Source: Roseiarcus fermentans (lineage in GTDB: Bacteria > Pseudomonadota > Alphaproteobacteria > Rhizobiales > Beijerinckiaceae). Taken from it: a DNA stretch of 64,000 nucleotides. The notes beneath the pieces were generated by a model. That model saw nothing but the letters and a program-made list of their open reading frames with translations. It made no database searches and was not told the DNA's origin. Shown here piece after piece: positions 25,437-35,133 of this stretch (positions are counted from its first letter, which is position 1; the number at the start of each line of letters is the position of its first letter). The stretch spans positions 1 to 64,000 of the forward strand of contig NZ_QNRK01000008.1 in assembly GCF_003315135.1 (NCBI RefSeq), written 5' to 3'. The position numbers were made by a program, and so were the translations under genes.

Positions 25437-26690
25437 ATGGAAGCGCTTCGCGGCATGAGCATCGCTATCGACCCGCAATCCCGTCGCCTCCGCCTCGACC
25501 CGCGCGATCCCGTCTTCACCGACGATCCCTATCCGGCCTATGCCGCGATCCGCGCCGCGGCGCCGGCGTTCTTCTGGGAGGACTACGGCTTCTGGTGCTT
25601 TGCCGCACACGACGACGTCTCCGCCCTGCTGCGCGAAAAGCGCTTCGGCCGCCAGATCCTGCACCTGATGAGTCGCGAGCGGCTCGGCTGGCCGGCGCCG
25701 AAACGGCATCTCGCGCCGTTCGACGCGCTCGAGCGCCATTCGCTGCTGGAGATGGAGCCGCCCGGGCACACGCGGCTGAAAAATCTGATCAATCGCGCCT
25801 TCGTGTCGCGCCAGGCGGAAAAGCTCGCCCCGCGCATCGCAAGTCTCGCCCGCGAGCGGATCGACGCCCTGCGCGGCGACGGCGCGGCCGAGCTGATCGA
25901 GGCTTTCGCGACCCCCATTCCAGTCGCGATCATCACCGACCTCTTGGGCGTGCCGCGCGCGATGGGCCCGCAACTGCTCAACTGGTCGCACCGGATGGTG
26001 GCGATGTACCAGTTCGGGGTGACCCGCGACGTCGAGATCGCCGCCGCCGCCGCGGCGCAAAGATTCGCCGACTTCATGCGCGGCTACGCCAAGGCCCGGC
26101 GCGCCGACCTTCGCGACGACCTGATCAGCCAGCTTCTCGTCGCCGAAAGCGAGGAGGGCAGGCTCAGCGAGGAGGAACTCGTCACCACCTGCATCCTCCT
26201 GCTCAACGCCGGCCACGAGGCGACGGTGCACGCCATCGGCAACGCGGTCCGGACCATCCTCGATCGCAACCTCGACCCGCGCGCGCTGTTCGCCGACGCG
26301 ACAACGACGGCCGCGACCGTCGAGGAGCTGCTGCGCATCGACCCGCCGCTGCACCTCTTCACCCGCTACGCGCTCGAGGACGTCGAGGCCTACGGCGTGT
26401 CGCTGAGGCAGGGCGACAAGATCGGGCTCCTGCTCGGCGCCGCCAACCGCGACCCCGCGCGCTTTCCCGACCCGGACGCGTTCGAACCGGTGCGCGATCC
26501 CAACCCGCACGTGACCTTCGGCGCGGGCCTCCACTTCTGCGTCGGCGCGCCGCTGGCGCGTCTCGAAATGACGATCGCCCTGCCGATTCTGTTCGAGCGC
26601 CTTCCCGGGCTGCGCCTCGCCGAGCGCCCGCGCTGCCGGGACGCGTATCATTTCCGTGGGCTCGAAGCGTTGCGGGTTGCGTGGGACTGA
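25437..26690 (+). CDS. Cytochrome P450, 417 aa
   Basis: Soluble bacterial P450 monooxygenase. It shows the I-helix motif LLNAGHEATV (a variant of AGxxT), ExxR in EELLRID, and the haem-binding loop FGAGLHFCVGAPLARLE with the axial Cys368. The first ATG at 25437 is used; a second at 25455 (MSIAIDPQ) is equally plausible. No ferredoxin or reductase gene lies beside it, so electron partners must be elsewhere. The substrate is unknown. Confidence 0.92.
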   Translation: MEALRGMSIAIDPQSRRLRLDPRDPVFTDDPYPAYAAIRAAAPAFFWEDYGFWCFAAHDDVSALLREKRFGRQILHLMSRERLGWPAPKRHLAPFDALERHSLLEMEPPGHTRLKNLINRAFVSRQAEKLAPRIASLARERIDALRGDGAAELIEAFATPIPVAIITDLLGVPRAMGPQLLNWSHRMVAMYQFGVTRDVEIAAAAAAQRFADFMRGYAKARRADLRDDLISQLLVAESEEGRLSEEELVTTCILLLNAGHEATVHAIGNAVRTILDRNLDPRALFADATTTAATVEELLRIDPPLHLFTRYALEDVEAYGVSLRQGDKIGLLLGAANRDPARFPDPDAFEPVRDPNPHVTFGAGLHFCVGAPLARLEMTIALPILFERLPGLRLAERPRCRDAYHFRGLEALRVAWD

Positions 26691-26969
26691 GCCGCGACGC
26701 ACCGAGGATCGCCTCGACCTCTCGTCCGTCGCCTTCGGCGGCGCCCTCGCCCGGCGGAGGAGGGGGGATCCCGAAAGCGGCCCGCGATCGCCGGCCGGAT
26801 GAGGGGACGCCTCGCGAGTCTCACGCAGCGTTGCCGCCCGCGCCCGGGGAGGCTATAGGCGTCGCCGACCCCGTGCGGGCGTCCGTCCTCCCCGAAGCGA
26901 GCAAGCGACGCATGGCCTCCGGCTCGCACCGCGGCGAGAGGGGAGGCCAGGCAGCGAAGGCGATCAGGC

Positions 26970-28373
26970 ATGGTGTTTTCGTCCGTAACATTTCTGTTTT
27001 ATTTTCTGCCGATCTTCCTCGCCGCTTACGTGCTGACCCCGACGGTTGCGGCCAAGAACGTCGTCACGCTGATGTTCTCGCTGGTGTTCTACGCCTGGGG
27101 CGAGCCGCGCTTCCTCCTGATCCTGCTGTTCTCGATCGCCTTCAATTACGGCGCGGCGCTTCTGATCGACGCGCGCGCCGGCGAAAGCCGCAAGTGGGCG
27201 CTGGCCGCCGCCGTCGCCGGCAACCTGCTGGTGCTCGGCCTGTTCAAATACGCCAATTTCGTTACCGCGAATTTCGCCGCCGCTCTGAAACCCCTCGGGC
27301 TCGACTTCGGCCAGACCAACATCGAGCTGCCGCTCGGCATCTCGTTCTTCACCTTCCACTGCCTGAGCTACGTCATCGACGTCTACCGCCGCCGCTTCGG
27401 CGCCAACCGCGATCCCGTCGACGTCGCGCTCTACATCTCGCTCTTTCCCCAGCTCGTCGCCGGGCCGATCGTCCGCTACAAGACGGTGGCGCGGCAGCTC
27501 GACCGGCGCCGGCAGACGCTCGGGCGCGCATCCGCCGGCGCGCGCATCTTCATCATCGGCCTTGCGCAAAAAGTTCTGATCGCCGACCTGGTGGCGCCGC
27601 TGGTCGCGGTCGCCTTCGACCACGCGCCCCACCGGACGGCGCCCGAGGCCTGGATCGGCCTCCTCTCCTACACGATCCAGATCTACTTCGACTTCGCCGG
27701 CTATTCGAACATGGCGATCGGGCTCGGAATCGTGCTCGGCTTCACCTTTCCGCGCAATTTCAATCTGCCCTACACCGCGCTGTCGATCACCGAGTTCTGG
27801 CGGCGCTGGCACATGTCGCTGTCGTCGTGGCTGCGCGACTACCTCTATGTCCCGCTCGGCGGCAACCGCGGCTCCGATCTCGCGACCTATCGCAACCTCG
27901 TCACCGTGTTCGTGCTGTGCGGGGTCTGGCACGGCGCCAACTGGACCTTCGTCCTGTGGGGCGTCTGGCACGGCGCCTTTCTGGTCGTCGAGCGGCTCGG
28001 GCTCAAGGCCCGGCTCGCGCGCCTGCCCGTGGCGCTGCGATGGGCTTACGCGCTGCTCGCCGTCATGGGCGGCTGGGTCCTGTTCCGCGCCGCCGATCTC
28101 ACGACCGCCGGGGATTATTTCGCCAGCCTTCTCGGCTTCAACGGCTGGGGCGACGTCAGCTTCGACATGCACGACGCGCTCAGCGACCGTGCGGTGACCA
28201 TGCTGGCGATCGGCTGCCTGATCGCGGTCCTGCCGCGTTTCCGCCCGAGGATCGCGGCGCCGGCCCTGCTGAGAGCGGCCGCCGACGCCGGCTGGACGTT
28301 CGCGCTGCTGATCGTGTCGATGATCACGGTGGCGGCGGGCGCCTACAGCCCGTTCCTCTACTTCAAGTTCTGA
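26970..28373 (+). CDS. MBOAT acyltransferase, AlgI-like, 467 aa
   Basis: Membrane-bound O-acyltransferase that passes an acyl group, usually acetyl, across the inner membrane to a periplasmic polysaccharide-modifying partner. It shows about ten spans, the MBOAT block WRRWHMSLSSWLRDYLYVPLGG, and the conserved catalytic His321 in CGVWHGANW. The two genes that follow encode SGNH-type AlgJ/AlgX-like partners, giving an acetylation cassette. No alginate synthesis genes are present here, so the acceptor is some other glycan. The 279 bases before it hold only repeat-like GC-rich sequence. Confidence 0.93.
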   Translation: MVFSSVTFLFYFLPIFLAAYVLTPTVAAKNVVTLMFSLVFYAWGEPRFLLILLFSIAFNYGAALLIDARAGESRKWALAAAVAGNLLVLGLFKYANFVTANFAAALKPLGLDFGQTNIELPLGISFFTFHCLSYVIDVYRRRFGANRDPVDVALYISLFPQLVAGPIVRYKTVARQLDRRRQTLGRASAGARIFIIGLAQKVLIADLVAPLVAVAFDHAPHRTAPEAWIGLLSYTIQIYFDFAGYSNMAIGLGIVLGFTFPRNFNLPYTALSITEFWRRWHMSLSSWLRDYLYVPLGGNRGSDLATYRNLVTVFVLCGVWHGANWTFVLWGVWHGAFLVVERLGLKARLARLPVALRWAYALLAVMGGWVLFRAADLTTAGDYFASLLGFNGWGDVSFDMHDALSDRAVTMLAIGCLIAVLPRFRPRIAAPALLRAAADAGWTFALLIVSMITVAAGAYSPFLYFKF

Positions 28374-28377
28374 AGCG

Positions 28378-29541
28378 ATGACCGAAACCATCGCCGCGGC
28401 GTCGGCGCCCGCGCACAGCAAGGCCGCGGCGCGCCCCGGCCTGATGCCCCGCCGCCGGCGCTGGTTCGCCGCGCTCGCCTTCCTGTTGCTGGCGGCCCCG
28501 CTCGTCGTCGGCCTCGTCGCGCCCGACAGTCCGGCGCTGGTCGAGCGCGAGGGACGGCGGCTCGCGCCCCCGCCCGCAGCGCCGCGCGGCCTCGCCGACT
28601 GGCAGGATCTTCCCGCCGCGACCGACGCCTTCCTCAAGGATCATTTCGGCCTGCGCCACGCGATGATCCAGCTGCACCACGATCTGACCAAGCCGATGCT
28701 CGGCTTCGGCAACGCCGACTTGCTGATGGGCCGCGACGGGCGGATGTTCTATCAGGGCGACGACCTCGTCCGGCAGAGCGCGGGCCTCGTCGTCCGCGAC
28801 CAGCGGATCGCCGAGACGGTCGACATGCTGGCGCGGATGCGCGACGAGCTGAAGGCGCGCGGAATCAAGTTCCTCTTCGCCTCGCCGCCGAACTCGGCGA
28901 CCGTCTACAACGACGACCTGCCGGTCTGGGCGCAGAACAAAGGCCGGCGCACCGAATACGACCTCTATCTCGCCGATCTCGCCGCGCGCGGAATCCAGGC
29001 GGTCGACCTGAGGCCGCCGCTCGCCGCCGCCAAGGCGGCCGGCAAGGCTTACTTCTTCTACGATTCGCACTGGACGGCGGCCGGCGCGATCGCGGGGTTC
29101 AACGCGGTGGCGGAGGCCGACGGCCATCCCGACTGGAGGATCGACCCGGCGACCTCGCTCGGGCCGGAGACCCGCCGCACCCACCTCGATGTGGCGCGGT
29201 ATTTCGGCGTGGAGCAGGGCTTGAGCGAGCCGACGAACGAGCTCAACCTGTCCGCCGGAACGCGCGAGGCGGAGCTGTCGCCGCGGCCGATGCCCGATCA
29301 CGTCCAGGTCTCCGGCAGGCCGGGACCGACGATCCTGGTGATCGGCGATTCGTTCACCACCGACCTCTTCACCACCATGCTGATGCAGCATGTGGGGCGG
29401 GCGATCTGGATCAACCACCAGCGCTGCGGCTTCGACTGGAAGTGGATCGACGTCTATCGCCCCGACGAGGTGTGGTGGATGCCGACCGAGCGGTTCATGA
29501 ACTGCAAGCCGGGCTTGTGGCCGGTCGGACTGCCGCGGTGA
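28378..29541 (+). CDS. AlgJ/AlgX-like SGNH O-acetyltransferase 1, 387 aa
   Basis: Periplasmic, membrane-anchored enzyme likely to place acetyl groups from the MBOAT partner on an extracellular glycan. An N-terminal anchor spans about residues 28-46. Catalytic features are DSHWT with Asp229 and His231, and the nucleophile loop GDSF with Ser325. It starts 4 bases after the MBOAT stop and overlaps the next gene by 4 bases, so the three are one operon. It is clearly paralogous to the following gene. Confidence 0.88.
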   Translation: MTETIAAASAPAHSKAAARPGLMPRRRRWFAALAFLLLAAPLVVGLVAPDSPALVEREGRRLAPPPAAPRGLADWQDLPAATDAFLKDHFGLRHAMIQLHHDLTKPMLGFGNADLLMGRDGRMFYQGDDLVRQSAGLVVRDQRIAETVDMLARMRDELKARGIKFLFASPPNSATVYNDDLPVWAQNKGRRTEYDLYLADLAARGIQAVDLRPPLAAAKAAGKAYFFYDSHWTAAGAIAGFNAVAEADGHPDWRIDPATSLGPETRRTHLDVARYFGVEQGLSEPTNELNLSAGTREAELSPRPMPDHVQVSGRPGPTILVIGDSFTTDLFTTMLMQHVGRAIWINHQRCGFDWKWIDVYRPDEVWWMPTERFMNCKPGLWPVGLPR

Positions 29542-30647
29542 CGACAGGGTTGATCGCGCCACGGCGCCGTTATTTCGCGCTTCTCGCCGCGATCCTGATC
29601 GCGGCGCCCCTCGTCGTCGGCCTCGTGGCGCCGGACAGTCCGGCGAGCGTGATGAAGGAAGGGCGCAGGCTCGCGCCGGCGCCCGGGTGGCCCACGAGCG
29701 CAGCCCGGCTGACGGCGCTGCCCGCGGCGGTCGACGCCTGGCTCAAGGACCATTTCGGCCTTCGCCAGGCGCTGATCCGCGCCAACAAGGAGCTGACGAA
29801 GCCGATGCTCGGGTCGGGGTCCGACGGGGTGCTGGTCGGCCGCGACGGCCGGATGTTCTATCTCGGCGAGGAGGCGGTGCGGCAGAGCGCCGGGCTCGTG
29901 CTGCGCGACGAGCGCGTCGCGGCCTCCGTCGATCTCGTTGCGGCCATGAACGCGGCGCTCGGGAAGCGCGGCGTGCGCTTCCTCGTCGCGCCGCCGCCGA
30001 ACGGCTCGACCGTCTATCAGGAAGCCCTGCCGGACTGGGCGCAGAATCACGGGCGGAAGACGGAATACGACCTCTTCCTGCAGGGCCTCGCCGAACGAGG
30101 CGTGCGCACGGTCGACCTCCGGCCGGTGATGGCGAGGGCGCGGACGGAAGGGCCGGCCTATTACCGGCACGACACCCACTGGACGCCGCGCGGCGCGCTG
30201 GCGGCCTTCAACGCCGTGGTCGAAGCCGACGGCCATCCCGATTGGAAGCTCGATCCGGCGACCGCGCTCGCGCCGCCGTCGCTCAAGACGGGCGGCGATC
30301 TGGCGCGCATGCTCGGGGTCCAGGACGGCGTGTCGGAGACTGTCGAGGAGCTGAAGCTGACGGACGGTCCGAAGGACCTGCTGACCGCGAAATGGTGGGA
30401 GGACTTTTCCGAGAGCTCCGGCCGGCCCGGGCCGACCGTGATGATCCTCGGCGATTCGTTCACCGGCGCGCATTTCGCGCCGATGCTGTTACAGCACGCA
30501 GGGCGCGTCGTCTGGCTCGAACATCAGCACTGCGGATTCGACTGGGGCGCGATCGAGCGGTTCCATCCGGACGAGGTGTGGTGGATGCCGGCCGAGCGGT
30601 TTCTCGTGTGCGGCCCGGGCACGCGCCCGGTCGGTTTTCAGGGGTAG
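29538..30647 (+). CDS. AlgJ/AlgX-like SGNH O-acetyltransferase 2, 369 aa
   Basis: Tandem paralogue of the previous protein, sharing PLVVGLVAPDSPA after the anchor, WLKDHFGLR, the DTHWT motif (Asp212, His214) and GDSF (Ser307). The GTG start at 29538 overlaps the upstream stop as GTGA. Both copies keep the catalytic residues, so they may act on different positions or acceptors. The cobalamin gene follows after 4 bases but is probably unrelated in function. Confidence 0.87.
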   Translation: MTTGLIAPRRRYFALLAAILIAAPLVVGLVAPDSPASVMKEGRRLAPAPGWPTSAARLTALPAAVDAWLKDHFGLRQALIRANKELTKPMLGSGSDGVLVGRDGRMFYLGEEAVRQSAGLVLRDERVAASVDLVAAMNAALGKRGVRFLVAPPPNGSTVYQEALPDWAQNHGRKTEYDLFLQGLAERGVRTVDLRPVMARARTEGPAYYRHDTHWTPRGALAAFNAVVEADGHPDWKLDPATALAPPSLKTGGDLARMLGVQDGVSETVEELKLTDGPKDLLTAKWWEDFSESSGRPGPTVMILGDSFTGAHFAPMLLQHAGRVVWLEHQHCGFDWGAIERFHPDEVWWMPAERFLVCGPGTRPVGFQG

Positions 30648-30651
30648 GATC

Positions 30652-31209
30652 ATGCAGGCCATCGACGTCGGCGCGCGCGCCGTTCTCGTGCTCGGCGGAG
30701 CGCGCTCGGGCAAGAGCGCCTATGCCCAGGCGCTCGCCGAATCGGCCGCGCCCGAGCGGCTCTACCTCGCGACCGCGACGGCGAGCGACGACGAGATGGC
30801 GGAGCGCATCGCGCGCCACAGGGCGGACCGCGGAGCCGGGTGGAGCACCCGCGAGGAGCCTCTCGACCTCGTCGAGGCGCTCGCCGCGGAAACGCGGCCG
30901 GGCCGGGTGGCGCTCGTCGACTGCCTGACCCTGTGGCTGACCAACGTGATGCTTTCCGGCCGCGACGTCGAGGCCGAGGTCGCCCGGCTCGTCGGCGCGA
31001 TCCCGGCGCTCGCCGGCCCGGCGATCTTCGTCTCCAACGAGGTCGGATACGGGCTCGTGCCGACGACGCCGATCGGGCGACGGTTCCGCGACGCGCAAGG
31101 GCGGACAAACGCGGCGGTCGCGCGCGTGGCCGATGCGGTGGCGCTGGTCGCGGCCGGCCTGCCGACGCTGCTCAAGCCCGCGCCGCCGCTCGCATGGCGG
31201 CTGCTGTAG
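30652..31209 (+). CDS. cobU: Adenosylcobinamide kinase / guanylyltransferase CobU (CobP), 185 aa
   Basis: Bifunctional cobalamin-assembly enzyme that phosphorylates adenosylcobinamide and attaches GMP. P-loop GGARSGKS at 15-22, the guanylylated histidine His56 in ERIARHRADRG, VDCLTLWLTN and FVSNEVGYGLVPTTPIGR are all present. It is isolated from other cob genes in this window and follows the acetylation genes closely. Confidence 0.94.
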   Translation: MQAIDVGARAVLVLGGARSGKSAYAQALAESAAPERLYLATATASDDEMAERIARHRADRGAGWSTREEPLDLVEALAAETRPGRVALVDCLTLWLTNVMLSGRDVEAEVARLVGAIPALAGPAIFVSNEVGYGLVPTTPIGRRFRDAQGRTNAAVARVADAVALVAAGLPTLLKPAPPLAWRLL

Positions 31210-31300
31210 CCGCGCTCGTCGCGCGCGGATCGCGCCTGCGGACGCCGCAGTTCTGCTAGACTCCGAATCGGGCGGGGCGAGAGGACGTGCGGCGCTGACG

Positions 31301-32056
31301 ATGGCCATGGGCGGAGTGTTGCGGCTGTTCGATCGCGGGCCCGAACCCGCGCATCTCGACCTCGCCCATGACGGCGAGATCTATCGCATCGAAATCAACC
31401 GCTCGGCGCGGTCGCGCCGGTTCACGCTGCGGGTGCGCTCGGCGAGCCGCGATGTGCTGCTCACCATGCCGGCGCGCGCGTCGATGAAGGCGGCGCGCGA
31501 GTTCGCCGAGCGCCACACGGCGTGGATCGGCGTACGGCTCGCCCGCCTGCCGCGGCCGGTCCCGTTCGAGCCCGACGCCAAGGCGCCGCTGCGCGGCGTC
31601 GACCACACCATCGTCCATCGGCCGGGCGCGCGCGGGGTCGTCTGGGTCGAGGCGGGCGCGCGCGGGCCCATGATCTGCGTCGCCGGCGAGCGGCCGCACG
31701 TGGCGCGGCGGGTCGGCGACTTCCTCAAGGGGGAAGCGCGCAAGGACATCGAGGCGGCCGTCGCCCGCCACGCCGCGGCGATCGGCGTGCGGCCGACGCG
31801 GATTTCCGTGCGCGATACGGTCAGCCGCTGGGGCTCCTGCTCGTCGACGGGGCGGCTCAGCTTCTCCTGGCGGCTCGTCCTCGCGCCGCCCTACGTGCTC
31901 GACTATCTCGCCGCCCACGAGGTCGCGCACATGCTGCACATGAACCACTCGCAAAAATTCTGGACGTTGGTCGGTCGCGTTTCGCCCGACGTGGACCGGG
32001 CCGAGGCGTGGCTCAAGGCGCACGGGGCGAGCCTGCACCGCTACGGGGCGACGTGA
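31301..32056 (+). CDS. YgjP-type M48-like metallopeptidase (DUF45), 251 aa
   Basis: Predicted zinc metalloprotease of the YgjP/SprT-like group. The zinc site reads HEVAH (206-210) with a third histidine at 216 in MNHSQKFW, and the family block VRDTVSRWGSCSSTGRLSFSW precedes it. The role is unproven. The start is uncertain: ATGs at 31301 and 31307 are both possible and neither has a strong ribosome-binding site. Confidence 0.85.
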   Translation: MAMGGVLRLFDRGPEPAHLDLAHDGEIYRIEINRSARSRRFTLRVRSASRDVLLTMPARASMKAAREFAERHTAWIGVRLARLPRPVPFEPDAKAPLRGVDHTIVHRPGARGVVWVEAGARGPMICVAGERPHVARRVGDFLKGEARKDIEAAVARHAAAIGVRPTRISVRDTVSRWGSCSSTGRLSFSWRLVLAPPYVLDYLAAHEVAHMLHMNHSQKFWTLVGRVSPDVDRAEAWLKAHGASLHRYGAT

Positions 32057-32300
32057 AGCGCGGCGCCGGAACCGGCCGGCAGACCCCCATCCGCGCAGCG
32101 CCGCGCAAGGCGGCGATCCAGACGAATGCGCTTGAGGGCGCTAACGCGCCCACATTGGCGGCCATGCGATCGGTGAAAATCGGCGCGGGCGGCGCCGCAG
32201 CACCGCCCCGGGCGACCCCATCGCCAAAACCTTCGTGAAGGCGGGTCGTCGTCTCGTCCCCGCCGCGGAGGCGGATCGGGGCTTCAACGAACCATCGGGG

Positions 32301-32618
32301 TCAGCGGAACGACGGCGGCGTCTCGGGGCCAGTGCGATTGGCGTCGGGGCCCTGGTAGGTGGAGGGGCCTCGCCCACCCGGCCTGGGGGGCAGAATCTTC
32401 TTCTTCGGCGCGGCGATCAGACCTTCGCGAATCGCCTGCTTGCGCGCGAGCTTGCGCGCCCGGCGGATGGCCTCGGCCTTTTCGCGCACCGCCTTTTCCG
32501 ACGGCTTTTCGTAATGGCGCCTCAGCTTCAATTCCCGCAACACGCCTTCGCGCTGCAGTTTCTTCTTCAGGACGCGAAGAGCCTGATCGACATTGTTGTC
32601 GCGGACGAGGACCTGCAA
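32301..32618 (-). CDS. rpsU: Ribosomal protein S21, 105 aa
   Basis: Small-subunit protein that aids translation initiation. It begins [20 protein letters not shown], the canonical S21 start, provided translation begins at the TTG at 32618, which has GGAG 7 bases upstream; no ATG is in frame there. A basic core ([17 protein letters not shown]) is followed by a Pro/Gly-rich tail longer than the enterobacterial protein's. The cold-shock gene lies upstream in the same direction. Confidence 0.93.
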   Translation of the reverse strand: MQVLVRDNNVDQALRVLKKKLQREGVLRELKLRRHYEKPSEKAVREKAEAIRRARKLARKQAIREGLIAAPKKKILPPRPGGRGPSTYQGPDANRTGPETPPSFR

Positions 32619-32779
32619 GGGCGAACTCCATGTGCTGACGGCGGAAGCCGCAAAAAGCAAGGCTGCGCGCAGAAAACGAGACCTCCTGGCGATAAAGCCT
32701 GAGAGCCTTCTCGTCGTCGCGCGCGGCCAGTTTGTTTATTATGCTCGCAAAGGACAGCCTGCGAGGCCGATCGGAAATC

Positions 32780-32989
32780 TCAAGCCAGCTTGAGATTGTC
32801 CGCCGACGACTTGCCCTTGCGGGGGTCCGTCGTCAACTGGAACGAGACTCTCTGACCCTCGTTCAACGTCCCCAGTCCGGCGCGCTCGACAGCGCTGATG
32901 TGGACGAACACGTCCGCTCCGCCGTTGTCAGGCTGAATGAAGCCGAAGCCCTTCTGGGGGTTGAACCATTTGACAGTTCCAATAAGCAT
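32780..32989 (-). CDS. Cold-shock domain protein, 69 aa
   Basis: Single-domain RNA chaperone of the CspA family. RNA-binding motifs KGFGFIQ and DVFVHIS are intact. The start at 32989 ([10 protein letters not shown]) has AAGGGA upstream. The leader upstream to about 33150 is AT-richer than average and could form the structured 5' UTR usual for these genes, though I cannot fold it by eye. It precedes rpsU by about 160 bases. Confidence 0.95.
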   Translation of the reverse strand: MLIGTVKWFNPQKGFGFIQPDNGGADVFVHISAVERAGLGTLNEGQRVSFQLTTDPRKGKSSADNLKLA

Positions 32990-33232
32990 GAATTTCCCTT
33001 CGCGACGATAAGAACCGCGCCGAGCGAACGCGATCGTTCGCACTGATGTATCGATGTCCGGAGCTTGTGTCGTGAGCCACGCAGGGCGGGCCGAGGCATT
33101 GAGCCAAAAATCGATGCCGCTTGATGCTCGCGAAATGTGTCTTTTTCACGGTTTCCTGATCCCGCCCGTCGCGCCGACGCTCGCTTGCGACCCACACCAC
33201 GCCGATTCCGCCGCGCGCTGCGCAAGATTTCG

Positions 33233-34177
33233 TCACTCGGGGGCGTCGCAGGCGAGTCGCCTCGCGAGCGCTTCGATGTGTCCGCCTTCGGTTCCGCAGC
33301 AGCCGCCGAGGACGCGCAGGCCGAATCGGCGCCGCAGGCGCTCGACATCGGCGGCGAAGTCGGCGGCCGGCTCGGTGACGAGGTCCTCGCTGCCGTCCAG
33401 CTCTTCGACCTCACGGTCGGCGGCGTTGGCCTGAAAGGTCAGGAGGCGCCCACAGGCGTCCGGATGCGCGGCCGTGACGGCCTCGAGCGCCGTCTCCAGC
33501 ACCCGGGCGTGGACGCAGTTGACCGAAAAGCCGGCGGGCCGCCGGGGCGCCGCGGCGTCGATTCGCTCCATCGCCAGCCCGAGCGGCGTTCCGTCGAGCA
33601 CGACGCCGGTTCGCCGGATCACGAAGCTGATCAGGTAGGGCAGGCCGGTGGCGGCCATCGCGTCGGCGACGCCGAGCGCCTCCTCGACGTTCGGCGCCGT
33701 CGCCAGGTGCAGGAAATCGACGTCGGCGGAGGCGAGCGCATCGACCTGGGGCGCGTGGAAGTCGCGCGCGGCGCGGCGGTCGAGACTGTCCTCGGGCTTG
33801 TAGGCGTCGCCGGAGGGACCGACCAGGCCGCCCACGAAGATCGGCGGCCCTTCGCCGAAAGTGTCCCTGAGCGCGCAGAGAAAGCGGGCGTTGTCCGGGT
33901 TGACCGGCCGTCCCGCGAACCGCGACGCTTCGACTCTCCGCCGTGAGCATCGCCAGGTGTCGGTGAAGACGAGGACCGGCAGTCCGGCTGCGCGCGCCGA
34001 TCCGATGTAGCCGCCATGAATTGCGGCCAATTGCGCGCGGCCGGCCGCGTCGTAGACGAGGCCGCCGTTGAGAATGTGCGGATCGAGAGCGAGCAGCGGG
34101 TCGCGCCGCACCCGTTCGATCACCGCGCCTTCGGCGAGCGCGGCCGCGCCGGAGGCGACGAAACGGGAGAAGTCCAT
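33233..34177 (-). CDS. Homocysteine S-methyltransferase family protein, 314 aa
   Basis: Zinc-dependent methyltransferase of the betaine-homocysteine/S-methylmethionine methyltransferase fold. The three zinc cysteines are present: Cys221 in SVNCVHA and Cys293-Cys294 in LGGCCGTEGGHIEALA. The LDPHILNGGLVYD start differs from the typical LLDGGMGTEL, suggesting a divergent substrate. GGAG precedes the ATG. It lies downstream of, and overlaps by 58 bases, the alpha/beta hydrolase gene, so the two are probably co-expressed. Confidence 0.82.
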   Translation of the reverse strand: MDFSRFVASGAAALAEGAVIERVRRDPLLALDPHILNGGLVYDAAGRAQLAAIHGGYIGSARAAGLPVLVFTDTWRCSRRRVEASRFAGRPVNPDNARFLCALRDTFGEGPPIFVGGLVGPSGDAYKPEDSLDRRAARDFHAPQVDALASADVDFLHLATAPNVEEALGVADAMAATGLPYLISFVIRRTGVVLDGTPLGLAMERIDAAAPRRPAGFSVNCVHARVLETALEAVTAAHPDACGRLLTFQANAADREVEELDGSEDLVTEPAADFAADVERLRRRFGLRVLGGCCGTEGGHIEALARRLACDAPE

Positions 34178-35040
34178 GCGATCTCCGGGGGTTTGCGGCG
34201 CCGTGCGGCCAGTCTAGAGTCCGGCAAGCGGGTCTCGCCCGCCGGCTGATCGAGCATCCGCTGAAGCGCCCCGAACAGCAGCGCGAGGTCCTGCGGGCGC
34301 GACAGTCGGTGGTCGCCGTCCTTGATCAGGGTCAGGGTCGCCGGGTCGCCGCCCAATCGCTCCATCAGCGCCAGCGCATGGCCGTAGGGGACGGCGTCGT
34401 CCTGCATCCCCTGAAGCACTGCGACCGGGCAATGGGTGCGGATCATGCCGCCGAACAGCAGGTGCCTGCGTCCGTCCTCGATGAGAGCGCGGGTGAAGAC
34501 GTCGGGCTCCCCGGAATAAGCCGACGGCGGCCGCCACGCGCCCGTTGCCATGATCATGCGCCGCGCCTCCTCCGGCGCCCTCGCCCAGATCAGCGCCTCG
34601 GTGAAATCCACCGCGGGGGCGATCAGGACGAGGCCGGCGAGGCGCCCGCTCTCGCCCGTTTCGGCCAGGGCGCGCGCCATCAGCAGCGCGAGATAGCCGC
34701 CCATCGACGAGCCGAAGACGATTTGCGGCCCAAGAGTCTCGGCCCGGACGATCGCCAGCGTCTCCTCGAGCCAGCGCGAGATCGTCCCGTCCGCGAGCCG
34801 CCCCTCCGAAAGGCCGTGACCGGAATAGTCGAAGCGCAGGAGGCCGAGGCCGAGCCTCTCCGCCTCGGCGTCGAGCGCGCTCGCCTTGGTCGAGTCCATG
34901 TCCGAGCGATAGCCGCCGAGCCAGACGAGGCCCGGCCGCCCGTTTCCCGCTGGCGCGCGCCGGCGAAAGGCGATACCCCGTTGATACGGGGGGATCCCGA
35001 CTGTGAAAACCTTCGGCTCTTGGTTCGACACGTCGCTCAT
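34120..35040 (-). CDS. Alpha/beta hydrolase, 306 aa
   Basis: Cytosolic serine hydrolase with the nucleophile elbow GSSMGG, a strand leading to LQGMQDDAVPY (acid residue) and a late histidine in IKDGDHRLSRPQD. The start at 35040 (MSDVSNQE) is chosen over an ATG 9 codons upstream because the family begins near here. The last about 30 residues are Arg/Pro-rich and overlap the next gene's start, so the original stop may have been lost and the frame extended. The substrate is unknown. Confidence 0.8.
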   Translation of the reverse strand: MSDVSNQEPKVFTVGIPPYQRGIAFRRRAPAGNGRPGLVWLGGYRSDMDSTKASALDAEAERLGLGLLRFDYSGHGLSEGRLADGTISRWLEETLAIVRAETLGPQIVFGSSMGGYLALLMARALAETGESGRLAGLVLIAPAVDFTEALIWARAPEEARRMIMATGAWRPPSAYSGEPDVFTRALIEDGRRHLLFGGMIRTHCPVAVLQGMQDDAVPYGHALALMERLGGDPATLTLIKDGDHRLSRPQDLALLFGALQRMLDQPAGETRLPDSRLAARRRKPPEIAWTSPVSSPPARPRSPKAR

Positions 35041-35133
35041 CGTCCTTGCGGCGCCGCGCTTGGTCACGGGCCCTGCCGCCCTGTGCGCCCGCGTCTCTCT
35101 CTATCGCGCCGGCGCGCCCGAGCGAAGCCGCGC

